The notes beneath the pieces were generated by a model that saw only the letters and a program-made list of their open reading frames with translations, was not told the DNA's origin and ran no database searches. Shown in pieces: positions 45,251 through 57,915 of a DNA stretch of 64,000 bases. The stretch spans positions 1 through 64,000 of the forward strand of contig VDFB02262570.1 in NCBI GenBank assembly GCA_007258455.2, read 5' to 3'. Each line of letters starts with the position of its first letter. The stretch's first letter is position 1. Both the position numbers and the translations under genes were made by a program. Source of the stretch: Sequoia sempervirens (Eukaryota > Streptophyta > Pinopsida > Cupressales > Cupressaceae).

Positions 45251-47900
45251 TTAGTATAAACAAAATTCACCTTCTTGGGATCCTACATTGGCTCATACTC
45301 ACTCATCTATCACTCATCCCTCATGTTTATAGCTTGAGGAGATAGGCATTTGGTATCTATGAAGAAATAACAAAAAAAGGTGATCTCTTGGATCTCCAAG
45401 TGGATTTAGAGTTGCAAAAATTTCCCATACCTACAACAAATCCACTGGAGTGTCATAAGGCACACCCCAACAAAGAAACCTTACTCTAATGCTAACAATA
45501 TAGTCTAGGTAAGGGGTTAATTTAACAAACACCTTAACATAGCAACCTAAAAACTCACAACAAATGTAGATGTCAAAAGGGATAAAAGATGTTTTATTAC
45601 ATTAAATCAAGGAAATCTACTTGTAAATGGCTTACAAACCTAGTCTAAACTTACTACAAAACACAAAAAATAGTCTAAAATATTTTAATCACTCAGGTTA
45701 GATGAGATCTAGGCCTCCTTAATTTTCCTTGTCTCTTTAGTCTCAAAATAATATACCTCTCTTTTCTCACAGTTTCCCCCTATTATTTTTCTCTTTCTCC
45801 AATTTTTCAAATCTATCAAATTCTAGGGTTGATTTTTTCCCAAAAACAATCTACCCACGTTTCTCCATATGTCTCATGATTTTGCAAGGGTTGTATTTTT
45901 ATTATTGGTCCTAAATGACTAATGGATGAATGGATAATTGATTCCAATCATAAAACTCTAATCAATCACTTGGAAAATGATTATGGATTCTTGATGGGTC
46001 ACTAGAAAGAAGATAGACAAACATTTTAACTTACCAATCTACAAGTGCATGAAACTCCCAATCAAACCTCGATGGAGCTTTTATATATTCTAATTGTTTG
46101 ATTAAATGCCTATGATAACATGTTGGAAGCATAAAATAAGATAATTTAGACAAAAATAGCACTAGGTGTTTCTAAGGGTCAACAACATCATGGCTCAACT
46201 ATGCCAACAAGTTGTTATAAGCATGCTACAAGTTGTTTACAAGTGTTCTGACACTAGAAACTCACTATAACTATGTTAGAGGTTGATTACAAGACGATTT
46301 TGAGTGTGATAAAAAATAGTACTTTGCTATTGTTTCCAAAGTTAGTTGGGATGGTCCTTTGACTTCTATAACTAATACATTCTCAAAACCCAAAATTTTC
46401 TCAACCATACTTATTTTATATTTTTTGGTGATATAAAATTACTTGTTGACCCTAATATTTGTACATCATGGAAACACCTAATTTTATTTGTTCTATTCCA
46501 AAAACATCTACCACTCCACCTAGAAAAAAATCAAACCTTATTAGCAATTAGCCTAGTTGTATCTTCTTACCTTTTATTTTTATCTAAAAAAATGGCCATC
46601 AATGAAAAAACCTATTTACTAATGAAAAACCAAGAGAAAATTATTACTAGCAGCTTAAAATTATTAATTCTTGAATCCAACACACAAACTATAGAAAACC
46701 CGATAAAATAGTCCAACTCCTCAAAGTCTAAGATGACTAAATGCCTTCAAGTGAAGGCTATAGTCATTCACACGCATTAAAGGCTTGGATGGCATAGCTA
46801 TGCAACAAACTAAAATGTTTTCTTAAATATATCAAATTATAATCTTTGAAATTTATTTGACATTGCAGTCAAATTCCCAATAATAATTTTATGTTCAATT
46901 AAACTAAAGCAAACCCACAAACAATGAAAAATGTCACTTTGTATTGGATGAGCTCTTTATCAAAAGGAAAAATATTTTTTGTATTAAGGCCCACATATAG
47001 AACCGTCCACACAATGATGATATAAGAGTGATGATAGGCATGGATTTTGATTTGAAATGTTGATCCAAAACCTATTACTTAATGTTTTCCGAACAAAAAA
47101 AAATCTACACTAGCAACATAAGAGTGTCTTATTTACAGCTCTATATGTTGATTGTGATGTGTGTTGTTTTTTTCAAGCACCAAAATCTAAAATCCAATTG
47201 TGAGAACATAATTAGAGACAAAACAAAGGTTATCCCTTGCACAAAATTCCATCCAAATAATAGACTACATGTATTGAACTTGATACCAAATTTTCTCTAA
47301 ATGCAAACTCTCTTTAATATTTGTGTATTTTGAGGAATATAAATTGTCATTTATTTTCTTCCACTTAACAATACTTTAAAGCAACACAAATAAATGTATT
47401 TTCATGATTTGATCAAGAGCTACATGCACCATTGATTTTAGATTTTATCCCAATTTTACATGTAGAAGTACATTTGTTGGTTGTTTCAAACACTATAGTT
47501 TACATGGTTGTGGAGGTAATTCATTACCTTTCATATCTCGTTGCTTAAGATATTTATGACTGGTTTCAAAAAGATAAAATAGAAGACACGTAACCAATTA
47601 CAAAGAATAGAGTAAGTACAAAGATTTGCTAGTGTCAAAGAGAAAGACAATGAAATTCTAAAAAAATGATTGTTTCTTTAATCCTTGACAAAGAATGCAA
47701 GATTGAGAAGGTTTCAATGTGCAAGGTGATGAATATTCTAAGGTTTTCGTCTCTAGATTCAATGAACAAAAAACTAAAAGAGGTAAATATTGCTCATAAT
47801 TTTTCCTTCTAATTGTAATAGATGGCATAATAATAGGAATCACAAATATGTTAAAGTTGAATAAATATGTTGAAATGTCTTAGATAGACAAAATATAAAT
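45250..47900. other. Intergenic, nothing firmly recognised
   Basis: AT-rich sequence between the two minus-strand gypsy remnants. No domain, RNA gene or paired LTR was seen. Part of it may be LTR or leader of the element at 43.3-45.3 kb. Confidence 0.35.
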
Positions 47901-47924
47901 ATGAATAAAATGTGCTATCAAATA

Positions 47925-48145
47925 TGTTGTTGCTTCAAATATAAATACTTGATAGAAAATAAAATAAAAGATTTTAGCACAAATACAACTTTTAGATGAG
48001 ATTGTCCCTCAAGAAATCAAAGAGATTTCATCCTTTGATTTCTAAATCCAAGGGTTTTTGTTCTTGATAGTTGAATGCAAGGCTCAAGCTAAGGCAAAAT
48101 TTATATGAGAAAACCAAATCATTCAAATGAAAACCAATCACCTCA
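47925..48145. repeat. Repeat shared with 58,485-58,720
   Basis: Common words in the same order: ATGTT(G/A)TTGCT(T/C)CAAAT, AAATACTTGA or CTTTGAAA, AAAAGATTT, CACAAATACAAC, ATGAGATT or AAGATTACCCTC, and CA(A/C)CTCAATA. It lies just past the integrase end of the minus-strand gypsy element, so it may be the 3' end of that element or its LTR. Confidence 0.5.
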
Positions 48146-48152
48146 ATATAGA

Positions 48153-48252
48153 TTAATGTGGTGTTGATCTCTTAAAATTTTTATTAATTTTGAAGTTTTT
48201 AAAATATCTCTCAATGTGGTGTTGATCTCATGAAACTTCTATTAATTTTGAA
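48153..48252. repeat. Short tandem duplication, period 59 bp
   Basis: AATGTGGTGTTGATCTC then TATTAATTTTGAA occurs twice, at 48,153-48,194 and 48,212-48,252. Confidence 0.75.
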
Positions 48253-48269
48253 CCACTATAGCTAATCCT

Positions 48270-49200
48270 TGGGTGACCTCAAAATATCTTGGCTATACCC
48301 TACTAAGTCACTAGTTGTTGGTATCCTTCTATTAGTGAACACCAGATATATGAAGATTATTGCATCATATCCATACAAATCCATACCAATGGACATGTGA
48401 GTGTAGTGTTATAGAAATTTTCTCCAAGGTGTAACCATTGACCCATGTTGCATGTTGATCTATGATACTTAAATATCCTTCAACCCACTTATTTACTATT
48501 TCCATTTGTCGATGTGTTGTAAGTGATAATCGATACCTAGAGTGAAGCCAACACGAGTCAAACAAAACAACTCCTCCCAAAAGGAGCTAAGGAACCTACT
48601 ATCGTGTCACTAAAAATACTTTTAGGCAATCCATGTAACCTAATTGTTTCTAAAAAATAAAACCACTACCTAGTGTGCTCTAAATAATATAGAAATTATA
48701 AGACAATGTGAAAACTTATTTAATCTATCCAGTACAACATAAATGTAATCCATGCCATTTAACTTTGGAAGGCCCATGATGAAATTTGTGGACACACTTT
48801 CCCATTTTTGGTTGAGAATAAGAAATATTTGTAGCAAACCTACAAGAAAAACATGCTCTAGTTTATTTTTCTAGAAAGTTGTGCATCGCCTAATATGTTA
48901 GAGTACAAACTTCCTTATGGCCCTTTTGAGAGAATCTTTTTCTTATCTATTTGTAAGTCTTGTAGAATCATGTGTGTCTTGTCATAGGTGCACCATGCAA
49001 TGCTTTTAAAATATTCCCCCTCATTTTATATTCAAGCATGGAGAGGATTCCATCCTTTACAAAATGAAACCATTTGCCACTAAAAACTTGTCATCCTTCA
49101 CACTTTCATCTTAGGTATTGTAGAAAATATATTCTTAACATATTCTACCATAATAGAAACCTTCTAATCAACATAAATGACAAATGAAGTATAGAGTAGG
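48270..49200 (-). pseudogene. Integrase remnant
   Basis: Minus-strand pieces include GLPKLNGMDYIYVVLDRLNK (about 48,790-48,730) near the first core region, DSRFLSSFWEELFCLTRVG (about 48,600-48,540) around the second catalytic Asp, and a block near 48,500 that corresponds to the region of the catalytic Glu but is decayed. The frame is broken by many stops. Confidence 0.75.
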
Positions 49201-50330
49201 CATTCCAAATAGAACATCAACAACTACAGTATTTTCCCTCAATCTACTCTATATCAAAACCATAAGCTTGAAGCTTACCCTTTTTTTTTGCCTATCATTT
49301 AGGTCACATTGGAAAAGGAAGAACTTCAAACTATTGTGATATGTTCTCACCATAAATCTTCCACAAACTAAGTATTGTTTGAAGCTGGCCAAGCATACAT
49401 GATGGCAAGCATCTCTTTATCATAGATATAAATTTTATTTTTGAATATTTCAATTTCCTACATTCAAATGGTATTGGGTGCCCTTTTTGCACAAGTACTC
49501 CTCAAATCCCTTCTCTTCAAGTGTCACATTCACAACAAATGGTTGTAAGACAATTGGAATGACAACTAAAGGCATGAATTAGTTACCCTCTTTGAGATTC
49601 TTGAAAGCTTCTTGAGCTTGGCCATTCCATGAGAAAGCTCCCTTCTTGGTTATGTCAATTAGAGGTTCTAGCAATTATGAATGCCCCCTAATGAACCTCA
49701 TGCAATAGTTGCAAAGGCCAAAGATTCCTCTCAATGATATCAATGTGGTTGGAGTTTTGTTGATCCACTTAAACACTTTGAACATTAATGGCATGGCCTA
49801 AGTACAAGATCTATGTCACCCCAAAGGCACAGTTAGATTTCTTAGCAAGGAGAGCCTATTGCTCTAGTATTCCAAGGATTGTATCCAAGCGTTTGAAATG
49901 GTCTTCTCATCTTTTACTATATAACAAATTTTCTCAATTGACCACTAAATATCTTATTAGTGGTATGCTCAAAAGTGGTTGAAGCATTTTTCAAACCAAA
50001 TGACATGACCAAAAACTCAAAATGTCCAAAGTGACATCTAAAATTTGTCTTGTGTAGACTAGCTTTACAATTAGCCCCAAGTCAATCTTTAAGAAATAGA
50101 CTACTCCATGCAACTCATCAATCTTGGGAATATGATATCTATTTTTGTGGTTGATGGTCTTTTTGTTCAATGCTCTATAGTTGGACATCCTCATTGTGAC
50201 ATCCTTATTCTTCACAAAAATCCCTAATGATGCAAATGGTCTAGAAGTGGATCTATTGTGGCTTATTGATCTAATCATTCTTTGATGCCTTTCTCTATAT
50301 CTTTTTTGCATATATGAGGTGGCATAAAAG
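49200..50330 (-). pseudogene. Reverse transcriptase and RNase H remnant
   Basis: RT fingers at 50,311-49,991 read DVTMRMSNYRALNKKTI, YHIPKIDELHG and VYFLKIDLG, then SFWSCHLV. Further on, FSWNGQAQEAFKNLKEGN (about 49,650) opens the connection region and RNase H pieces follow to about 49,300 (RTYHNSLKFFLFQ). The YxDD catalytic motif was not seen intact. Confidence 0.82.
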
Positions 50331-50499
50331 GCTTAGAGCCTAGTTCCAATTCTATGATGTATTGGAATCCCCTCTCTAGTGGCAAACTTGGAGGCATATT
50401 ACCAAAAACTATATTATGCTTATCCATAATGGATTAAATGTCAGCATAATAATAATATTGCTTACCAAAGTGGTGTGCATACCTTTCATCACAAAGTAA

Positions 50500-50945
50500 C
50501 TAGTTGCCCATGCAACTTTTCCTTGCAAAAGGATCTCTCCTTACTCTTTGTTGTTATTATTTGCAATGGCCCATCATGAATACATTTCAACACCATATCT
50601 TTCCCTTGAGATTTGAATTTTAATTCCATAGACTAATAATTTTGTGTGAATACTCTTTAAGGGAATGCAACCATTATATTCATAAAACCATTTTTGCATC
50701 TCTTAATTCAACTGCATTAAAATCATCACATTCCTTTAATCACCAAAAACAATTTGAGTTGTTGAATAACCTTAAAATATGGAATGGTGAATCCATCAAT
50801 AGTAGTGAAATTGAATATAGTGAAGTCTTTAACCTTCAATCCCTTCTTCACCACCAAACCTTCATCAATGCAATTTTAAGTAGCCCCGCTATCAATCATC
50901 ACCATATCCCTTGTCCCGATAGCTCTCCATAAATCCTAAAACAGT
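50500..50945 (-). pseudogene. Protease remnant
   Basis: Reads MVMIDSGAT near 50,910, the aspartic protease active site, then FIDEGLVVKKGLKVKD-like sequence, FTTIDGFTIPYFKVIQQLKL and FLV. Stops interrupt it. It lies between the gag and RT remnants in the expected place. Confidence 0.75.
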
Positions 50946-50999
50946 GATATCGTGGTGCTCCTATAAGAGCTACAAGTGTGCTCCTACTATCGTGATCAA

Positions 51000-52340
51000 T
51001 GATCTATTATTCCATAGCTTGCAACAACTCTAGTTCTTCAAGATCAAATGCTTTTTCATCAAATGCTACTTCAATATAGTGTATTTGGCTCTTTCCAAGG
51101 CAGTTGTAACCAAAGTTCCAATGGCACAACATCTTGCTTATAATCTTATTTCTAATGTTATCATCTAACTTCTTTATTGCAAATGGTTGCAATGTAACTT
51201 TTTAAGGGTATGAATTGAATCCTCCTTTCTAAAATTTCCCCTTCTAATATTCAATGGTGGACAGTTTTGGCTACAATAAAAAATGTATCCCTTAGCATGG
51301 ATGGGTCAAGATCAACACTCTCCAACTAGCCTCTTCTAATAATGATGGTGCAATGGCCTCAAATAGACCTTTGAGAGGCTCATATAGACACTCACTAAAG
51401 AGGAAAGTGAACCTCTTTTCTAATATATCAAGTACCATGACTATAACTCTAGAATTTCATGACTTATGCATTCACTAAAGTTTGTTACTTGATTTTGGAA
51501 AGTTCTCTAAACTATTATTCATCTTTTTTCTCAAATTTGTTTTACAACCTCGAGCTAAAATCTTCAAAATTTGCATTAGATCATGCTCTTTTGTGATTAG
51601 ACTACGATGTCACCAATCATAGGCAATGCCCAACAAATTTCATGTGACAAACTAGATTGCATCTTATTCCATCATGGAGCATAGTGTTAATTAAGCCTAC
51701 AATGTTTGCAACCAAGCATGAACACATATCTTGTTGGTGCCATCAAAAATTGGTGCAATCGGTTTGTTCACTTCCTACTTCAACTATTTCCTACTAGCAT
51801 TCTAGTTACTTCCTTTACTCTTTCTAGGTTGAACTCTTTTACCCAATAGCTCCAAATATCTATCAAAAGATATTTGCCACTTTAAAATCTCCAAAATTCC
51901 CTTGATAATCTTTGAACAATCTATCAAGTTCTTCCACAAAAGATGACTTGGGCTTCTATTATTTCTTCTCTTAATAACATGTCCCTAACAAGTTTCAAAA
52001 TGGAACTACCCAATGGCCAATTATTTGCAAATAAGCATTCTCCTCTTTGTGTTGTTTTCGTGTGGCCTTGATTTTTACAAAGAAATGGTATATGTGTGGA
52101 TTCATCTAAATTTGCAACAACATTGTCAACAATTTGGCATTCTCTCTTAGCCCCTTAGACCACCTCTACCATTCTATCTTGCCTCATATGGGGGTTTATT
52201 AAATTGTCCTAAAGACACTAATATTTCCTCCTCTATCATGGGTATCTTGTTTCTTGCATACTCTACTAGTGAATAGGATGTTAGCTCAATTACCACTTTA
52301 ATAACTTCAACAAACTTTAATATAAAATGAATATTTACCA
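51000..52340 (-). pseudogene. Gag remnant
   Basis: Pieces in order on the minus strand: KPIAPIFDGTNKICVHAWLQ (about 51,780-51,720), which matches the start of a gypsy gag capsid, then NLLGIAYDW near 51,640. Near 51,190-51,010 QPFAIKKLDDNIRN, CHWNFGYNCLGKSQIHYIEV and FDLEELELLQ match the zinc-knuckle region and the gag-protease linker; the first Cys pair is altered. Confidence 0.75.
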
Positions 52341-52436
52341 CTTTCTAATCACCAAGATCCCATAAAGGCGATTTGAGAATATTTAGTGAGTAATAATTAT
52401 TATTTCACTTTTTAATTACTAAGATCTCGTGAAAAC
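52332..52436. repeat. Short tandem duplication
   Basis: CACTTT(C/T)TAAT(C/T)AC(C/T)AAGATC occurs at 52,339 and 52,405 with similar flanks, period about 67 bp. Confidence 0.55.
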
Positions 52437-52439
52437 ATA

Positions 52440-53115
52440 TGAGGGATGAATAACAGTTTTTATATATTTTGTTTTATCAAATAAAAATATTTTAAAAATA
52501 TGACAATAGATTATATAAACAATAAAAACTTTTACAAATATATAGAAGCAAAATAAATATGCTAAAATATCTTGAATAAATTATATATAAATATTAATAG
52601 AATATGTTGTCTATTATACTCAAACCAAAATTCAAGTGTCATACATAAAACTCCATTCCCAATAAATCACGATTTATTTTAATTTTAAATTCTTAATTTA
52701 TAATTGATTATTTTTTTTTAATTATTATTAAAAAATATATATATATATAATATATATATTATTAATAATATTACTAATTTATTATTGATTAATCATTCAT
52801 TAATATTATTTTTTTATAAAATAAAAAATAAAAATATAGAGTTATAATATTTATTTATTTTTAATAAAAATCTTTGTTATTAAAACTACGGTCAAATGAT
52901 GTAAAACGCACCTAGCAAGGAAAACATATATTTTATATGCTTTTTAAGAAAAATACAATGTCCGAATCTACCATCAAAAACAGGAAAATCGGACATTCCT
53001 TCAAGTTTTCTACTTACGAAAATGTGTGATTAAAATAGGAAAGTTCAATCAAATTCATTGTAAAAAGTTGTTATTCTTAATATAAGTCATCCTACCTATA
53101 TATTTATTTGTGAAG
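52440..53115. other. AT-rich spacer
   Basis: Extremely AT-rich, with a TATATATA tract near 52,735. No coding or RNA signal. Confidence 0.5.
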
Positions 53116-54088
53116 ATGGTGTAAACATCCAAATTTGGCCACTCCCATATGGTCAAATTCGTCTACTTTATTCATCTATTTTGTCAATATTAATTAAATG
53201 ATTTATTTAATTAATATTTCACCTTTCTACCTAAAATCCCTAAAATATTTAATTGAACAAATAAATACTTTACCTTACACCTTTTCCTCTTTAAATTAAA
53301 TAAACATATCAATTTATTTAATTTAGTCATTTCACCTTTTTAAATAAAATCAATTTTAAATTCTTCAATTTTCTCTCTCCTTGTCACATCCTCCATAACC
53401 CTCTTCTAATCTGGATTAAGTTAATTAATTCATGATTAGGATGTGCACTCCTTAATCAGGATTATTGTCACATCCTCCATAATCATCCATTTGCTTCTAA
53501 TCTTTTATTAATTTCCTTAATCATGTATTTGCACAACCTTAATCTAATCCCTTTACTACATTTAGCATTGATCCTCTTCCACATGTGAATTTTTAATTAA
53601 CATTTATTCATCCAAGACTCTTCTCCTCCCCATTTAATTCACATTTATCCTTCCAAGACTCTTTTTATTCCTATGCAAGTTCTAAAACCTTTGACTTGTT
53701 ACATCACTCACATGTGTCAAATTCTTCTAAAACCTTTGACTTCTCACATCATTCACATGTGTCAAAATCCTAAATTTTGGGAACCTTGTCTTATCTGCAA
53801 GATTCTCCTAATTCACATTTATTTCTCCAACTACTTTCCTCTTCCCCATGGAGATTTTTGAGGAATACTAAAATTCCTCAAATGTCACTTTCATTCTCAC
53901 TTGGGGATAAGAAGCTCATTTTTGAGGAAATCTTCTCATCTCCCAATGTACTTTCAAAGTATGTCTTTCCTCCACCTCACTATGTCATTTTAACACTTCA
54001 CTCTCCACATGGCAAAATGTGAAGGCTTGTGAATCCTCAACTCATCATAGCCCTTCATCTTGGCCATGGTGGCTCAATCTTAACCGTT

Positions 54089-54106
54089 GAATTCTCTAGA
54101 GAATTC
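54089..54106. promoter_or_regulatory. 18-bp perfect palindrome upstream of a TATA box
   Basis: GAATTCTCTAGAGAATTC reads the same on both strands and ends 9 bp before the TATA box at 54,115. It could be a binding site for a dimeric factor; nothing shows this directly. Confidence 0.5.
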
Positions 54107-54114
54107 AATTTTCT

Positions 54115-54123
54115 CTATAAATA
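54115..54123 (+). promoter_or_regulatory. TATA box
   Basis: CTATAAATA followed by CCCCCAT, a typical plant promoter context. It is followed by no recognisable gene, only by LTR-like leader. Confidence 0.5.
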
Positions 54124-54480
54124 CCCCCATTTTCATTAATTTAAACAACTTAGACATTCTAGCACCCTTATGCTCTCAAATTTTCAAGCCAATTTCAAGC
54201 ATTATCACTTGCATTTGCATTTAAGTAAAAATTCATCCTCCATTGTAGCTTCCTTAGGTCTTCATTGCACACCCACATTCCTCATGTATCCACACCATCT
54301 TGCATCCACCCTTCATCATATTGCCATCCAAGGAGCACATATTGCAAACTACATCAAGGGCCAACCAAGGATATCAACATCAACAAGAAAGGTATAACCA
54401 CTTTCATTTCACCTTTCTTTTGTTTATGTTTTACTTTGGCTAATCATTGAGGTGGTCTTGTGTTTTTATTTTGCATTTCT

Positions 54481-55735
54481 AGTTAAGTCTTTGCATATTT
54501 AGATAGGACAAACACTTGCACACAAATGGATTCTTACAAAAATTCATAATTTAAGAATGTCAAATAAAAAACATCATAAATTCATTAATTAAGATGTGCA
54601 ATGATTTATTTTGTTCTGTTTATTAACATATATTGTTGTTATATTTTTTGTTTATTATCAAATATTATTGTTATGTAGATACGTATACATTGATTCGAAT
54701 GACAATGTATATGTTTTAAAGTATTTTATTTTATATGTTTGTCATATAACAAATGACAAAAGTAACTACAATAAATACTTTATATTTTATCATTTATTAT
54801 GTAATGCGAAAAGTTGTCAACAAGTATTTTGTGTCTGTTGACTATAAATTATATTTTAAATAAAAATATGTTCTTTTTATAATAATAAATAATAGTTTGT
54901 ATTCATCTATTTGATCATTTGTGTTGGATACAAAAATTAAAGATAACAAGATTTATATTCCCAAAAAGTATTAAGATTATCTAGGTTACACATGATATTT
55001 TAAATAAGAATATAAACTATTAAGAGTCGATAATAAGGTTTTGGACTTTATTTAAAATCATTTTAACACTAATGTGATGTCACACGATGAATTAGACGTC
55101 CAAGCCTTAATTATAGATAGATAAAAATCCATATAACATTTTTCTTAAAACAAAGGCCATACAAAATTTCATGTAATAACCACATGATCACAAAGTTAAC
55201 ACACACAATGTTTGGCCCCTCTTCCTAAAGGGCAACTTTTGTAAAAATGTATATTTTAAAGAGCTAAGATTTTTTTTTTTTTTTAAACTTGACAAAGTCA
55301 AAAGAAAAGCACACCAACGGAGGATGGTGGAATTATCCTACTACACATTAAATGTTGGTGAAAAATAAGCAATCTCCTATAGCAATAAGAGTAAGGTTTT
55401 TTTACCACAAATTTCTAAAATTGTTATTCAATATTATTGTCAATTCAAAATCCAAATTCATTGTTCATTCAATAAGAATCGGTATGTGTACTTTTCTTAT
55501 AAACTATTATTTAAGTGTCCTAACTTATGCATTAAATGTATTTTTATGAGTTAAATACAATTATTGAAACCCTTTGTATTTCAATAATTGTAGGGTCTCT
55601 TGTATCTTTGAATGTAACATTTGTTGTCATTTAATCTTTATATGAGCTTTGATTTGTTCAATCTCTGTGTTTTAACTAGAGAATGCAAACATATAGTCTT
55701 AAGATTTGTGTTGAGTGAAAATTATGTAATCAGCT
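54481..55735. other. Intergenic, nothing recognised
   Basis: AT-rich, no domain or RNA gene. A T-run lies near 55,270. Confidence 0.4.
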
Positions 55736-56135
55736 TTCGATAGATTACACAACTTGGACTTCAACCACAGCTATGTGAGATGTGAATCTCTCCTCTCGGA
55801 AAGGGGAGGCGCCCTTCTTACTGCTAAGAGAAACAATAGTAAATCACACAAGTAATTACAAAATGTACACGAAATTCACTGAAAGGGTGTGTTACATTCA
55901 TCCTTCTCTTTTTTTCGAGAAGATGTTTACAATGCTCACGTGTTGGAAGTTCAATTCTTGATAACTTGAAACTAACAACTAGTAATGCCAATATCTCTAT
56001 CTCGGCCAAAGCCGGCTGTAGAGATACCAAAGTAATTAACAACAAACAAATAAATTAAAAGGAGCTCAATGGAACAAAGTCATTCCGCGAGTTTATCAAT
56101 GTTGATCTCAAGGAACGACCGCTTGCTGGCAGCTT

Positions 56136-56340
56136 TTCACAAAGTCTTCTTAGACGCACAATTCTTCTAACAAATTTAACGCATTACAAGCACAAAGTCT
56201 TGTAGATCCTTCCGACAAAGTATCCAAGAGTATGAATAATTACAAGCACAAAGTCTTGTAGATTATTCCAACAAGAACATGCAAGAGCATGAATGATTAT
56301 AAGCGCAAAGTCTTATAGATCATTCAACCAATGATAAAAG
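56136..56340. repeat. Tandem repeat, period about 56 bp
   Basis: AATTACAAGCACAAAGTCTTGTAGAT or close variants begin near 56,181, 56,238 and 56,295, with a weaker copy near 56,138. CGCAAAGTTT words continue near 56,462 and 56,523. Confidence 0.75.
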
Positions 56341-56607
56341 AAATACAATGCAATCTAAATAACAAATGTAACACAAAGTTTACATCAACTACTTAGAGTC
56401 TTTCAGATTCCTTGAACTAATCACTACCAAATCAGATCAACTCACAAAAGTATCGAATCCAACGCAAAGTTTGGCTTGCAATCCTTTTCTTTATTGATTG
56501 AATCTCATTCACAAAGCATGAACGCAAAGTTTCACAAATTTGCTTACAAAAGGGCAGCACTTCGTTGCAAAAGGCTAAAAGATCATTTACAATGAAAATC
56601 CCTCACA

Positions 56608-56614
56608 TTATATA
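56608..56614 (-). promoter_or_regulatory. TATA box (minus strand)
   Basis: TATATAA on the minus strand in the context TTTCTATATAATGTGAGGG. It probably belongs to the LTR-like stretch. Confidence 0.45.
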
Positions 56615-57165
56615 GAAAGAGGGATGAGCAAAAGAAGGAAAGAGATTGAGAAAATCAGGGAGAGTTAGGTGAGCGATTTTAGGAGATCTCACCTAACTTT
56701 GACCAAAGTCAAAGTGTAATTTGTTTTCAAAATATTACATCTTTGGACTTGGTGTAATTACAATTTACAATAAGACATTCGAAAATGTCGAGAAATATTT
56801 ACAAAGATGCATAATGGGATGCACCGAAATGTCTAACACTGGAGAACAGGAAGCTTCTTCATGTTTCTTTGCTTGGAGTCTTCATACTTCTTTCCCTGGC
56901 CCATCGTGATGAACTTTTTATTTGAAGAACCAAGATCAAAGGACATCACCTTCGGGATCACTTGACGAGATCTGGAGAGAAACTGCAAGGATGGTGAATC
57001 AACAGGCGTTAGCAGAAAAAGCAGCATTGGGAAGTGTGAAGCGAGAAACGATGTTGAGCAAGCATGAAACGAGCAACTAGGCACGGAAAACGATGCGGGA
57101 GCGAAGAAACGGGGTTCGGAATGGAAATAGAGCGAGTTTGAAGAGACTAAGATAAAAACTGCCAA

Positions 57166-57282
57166 AAGTGTAAAGGTGCTAAAATTCAGCTCCATTGCAC
57201 AAAAAATGACTAAGTCTGGAAAAAAGTGCAAAGGTGCTAAAATTTAGCTCCATTGCACAAAAAATGACTAAGTCGGGGAAAA
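57166..57282. repeat. 58-bp tandem duplication
   Basis: AAGTG(T/C)AAAGGTGCTAAAATT then AGCTCCATTGCACAAAAAAT occurs twice, starting at 57,166 and 57,224. Each unit contains one copy of the TAAAATT palindrome half described next. Confidence 0.85.
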
Positions 57283-57915
57283 AGATTGTGAAAAGTGTAA
57301 GAGCTAAAATTCCAACGCCCTTACATTTGGAGATTCGATCTTTGATCAGGAGCTAAATTTTAGCGCTTGCACTTTTCAAAGTTAGAATTTATTTCAACAT
57401 GTCAGGGCGCTAAATTTTAGCGCTTCTGCATCTGAGACATGATTTTGGAAAACGGATGTAATGGTGAATGAAAACGGCGCTCGAGGTTTGCAAAGTGTTT
57501 GTCTGCATGGAGTTGCCATTGAAATTGGAGAACAGAGAGAAAGCAAGGGTAACAACTTACAAAGATGAAACGTGAAAAACACTGGAGAGGGATGTCGAAA
57601 AACTCAAAAAAACGTATTTGCAGTTTGAAGAAAACTCGCCCAGCATGAAGAGAGGAAGAACTAAAATCATAAACAATGAAAATGGCGAACTAAAACACTT
57701 TTAAGTGAGAGAAAATCGAAAACCTAACTCAAGTCGAGCAATAAATTTAGGCACGAAAAGTGGCACGATTGACGAAAAACGCGAAAATCATGAAGAAACG
57801 CGTCAGGGCCAGAAAAAGTTTAAGTGTCAGGAAAAAGTGTAATGGCGCTAAAATTTAGAGCTATTACATTTTGGAAAAAGTCACTTCATGCAGGGGCACT
57901 AAATTTTAGCGCCCT
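57170..57915. repeat. Seven copies of a GCGCTAAATTTTAGCGC-type palindrome
   Basis: Copies near 57,175, 57,233, 57,302, 57,351, 57,407, 57,844 and 57,893. The one at 57,407-57,423 is GCGCTAAATTTTAGCGC, a near-perfect palindrome; others vary at the ends (GGCACTAAATTTTAGCGCC, GGAGCTAAATTTTAGCGC). Most stand next to CATTACACTTTT or TTGCATTTT words. The 57,430-57,830 interval lacks it. Confidence 0.75.

Larger units (their letters stand above)
48270..52340 (-). mobile_element. Decayed Ty3/gypsy element (gag to integrase)
   Basis: Runs on the minus strand from gag (52.3 kb) to integrase (48.3 kb) in the usual order: gag, protease, RT, RNase H, integrase. All parts have stops and shifts. Gag and protease type (a zinc-knuckle region followed by GKSQIHYIEV) match a common plant gypsy group. 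LTRs were not found with confidence; a short duplicated stretch lies at 52,332-52,436 and a possible end repeat at 47,925-48,145. Confidence 0.85.
53118..54480 (+). repeat. LTR-like stretch with promoter, possible solo LTR
   Basis: Starts TGTAAACATCCAAATTTGG, has a TATA box CTATAAATA (54,115-54,123) and C-rich sequence after it, as in the R/U5 of plant LTRs. A 46-bp duplication lies at 53,680-53,766 (TCTAAAACCTTTGACTT then CACATGTGTCAAA). The right end was not found and there is no second copy, so the call is tentative. Confidence 0.4.

Noticed and set aside
56136..56340. CRISPR-like array
   Set aside because: The spacers are not unique sequences of constant length; it is a plain tandem repeat in plant DNA.
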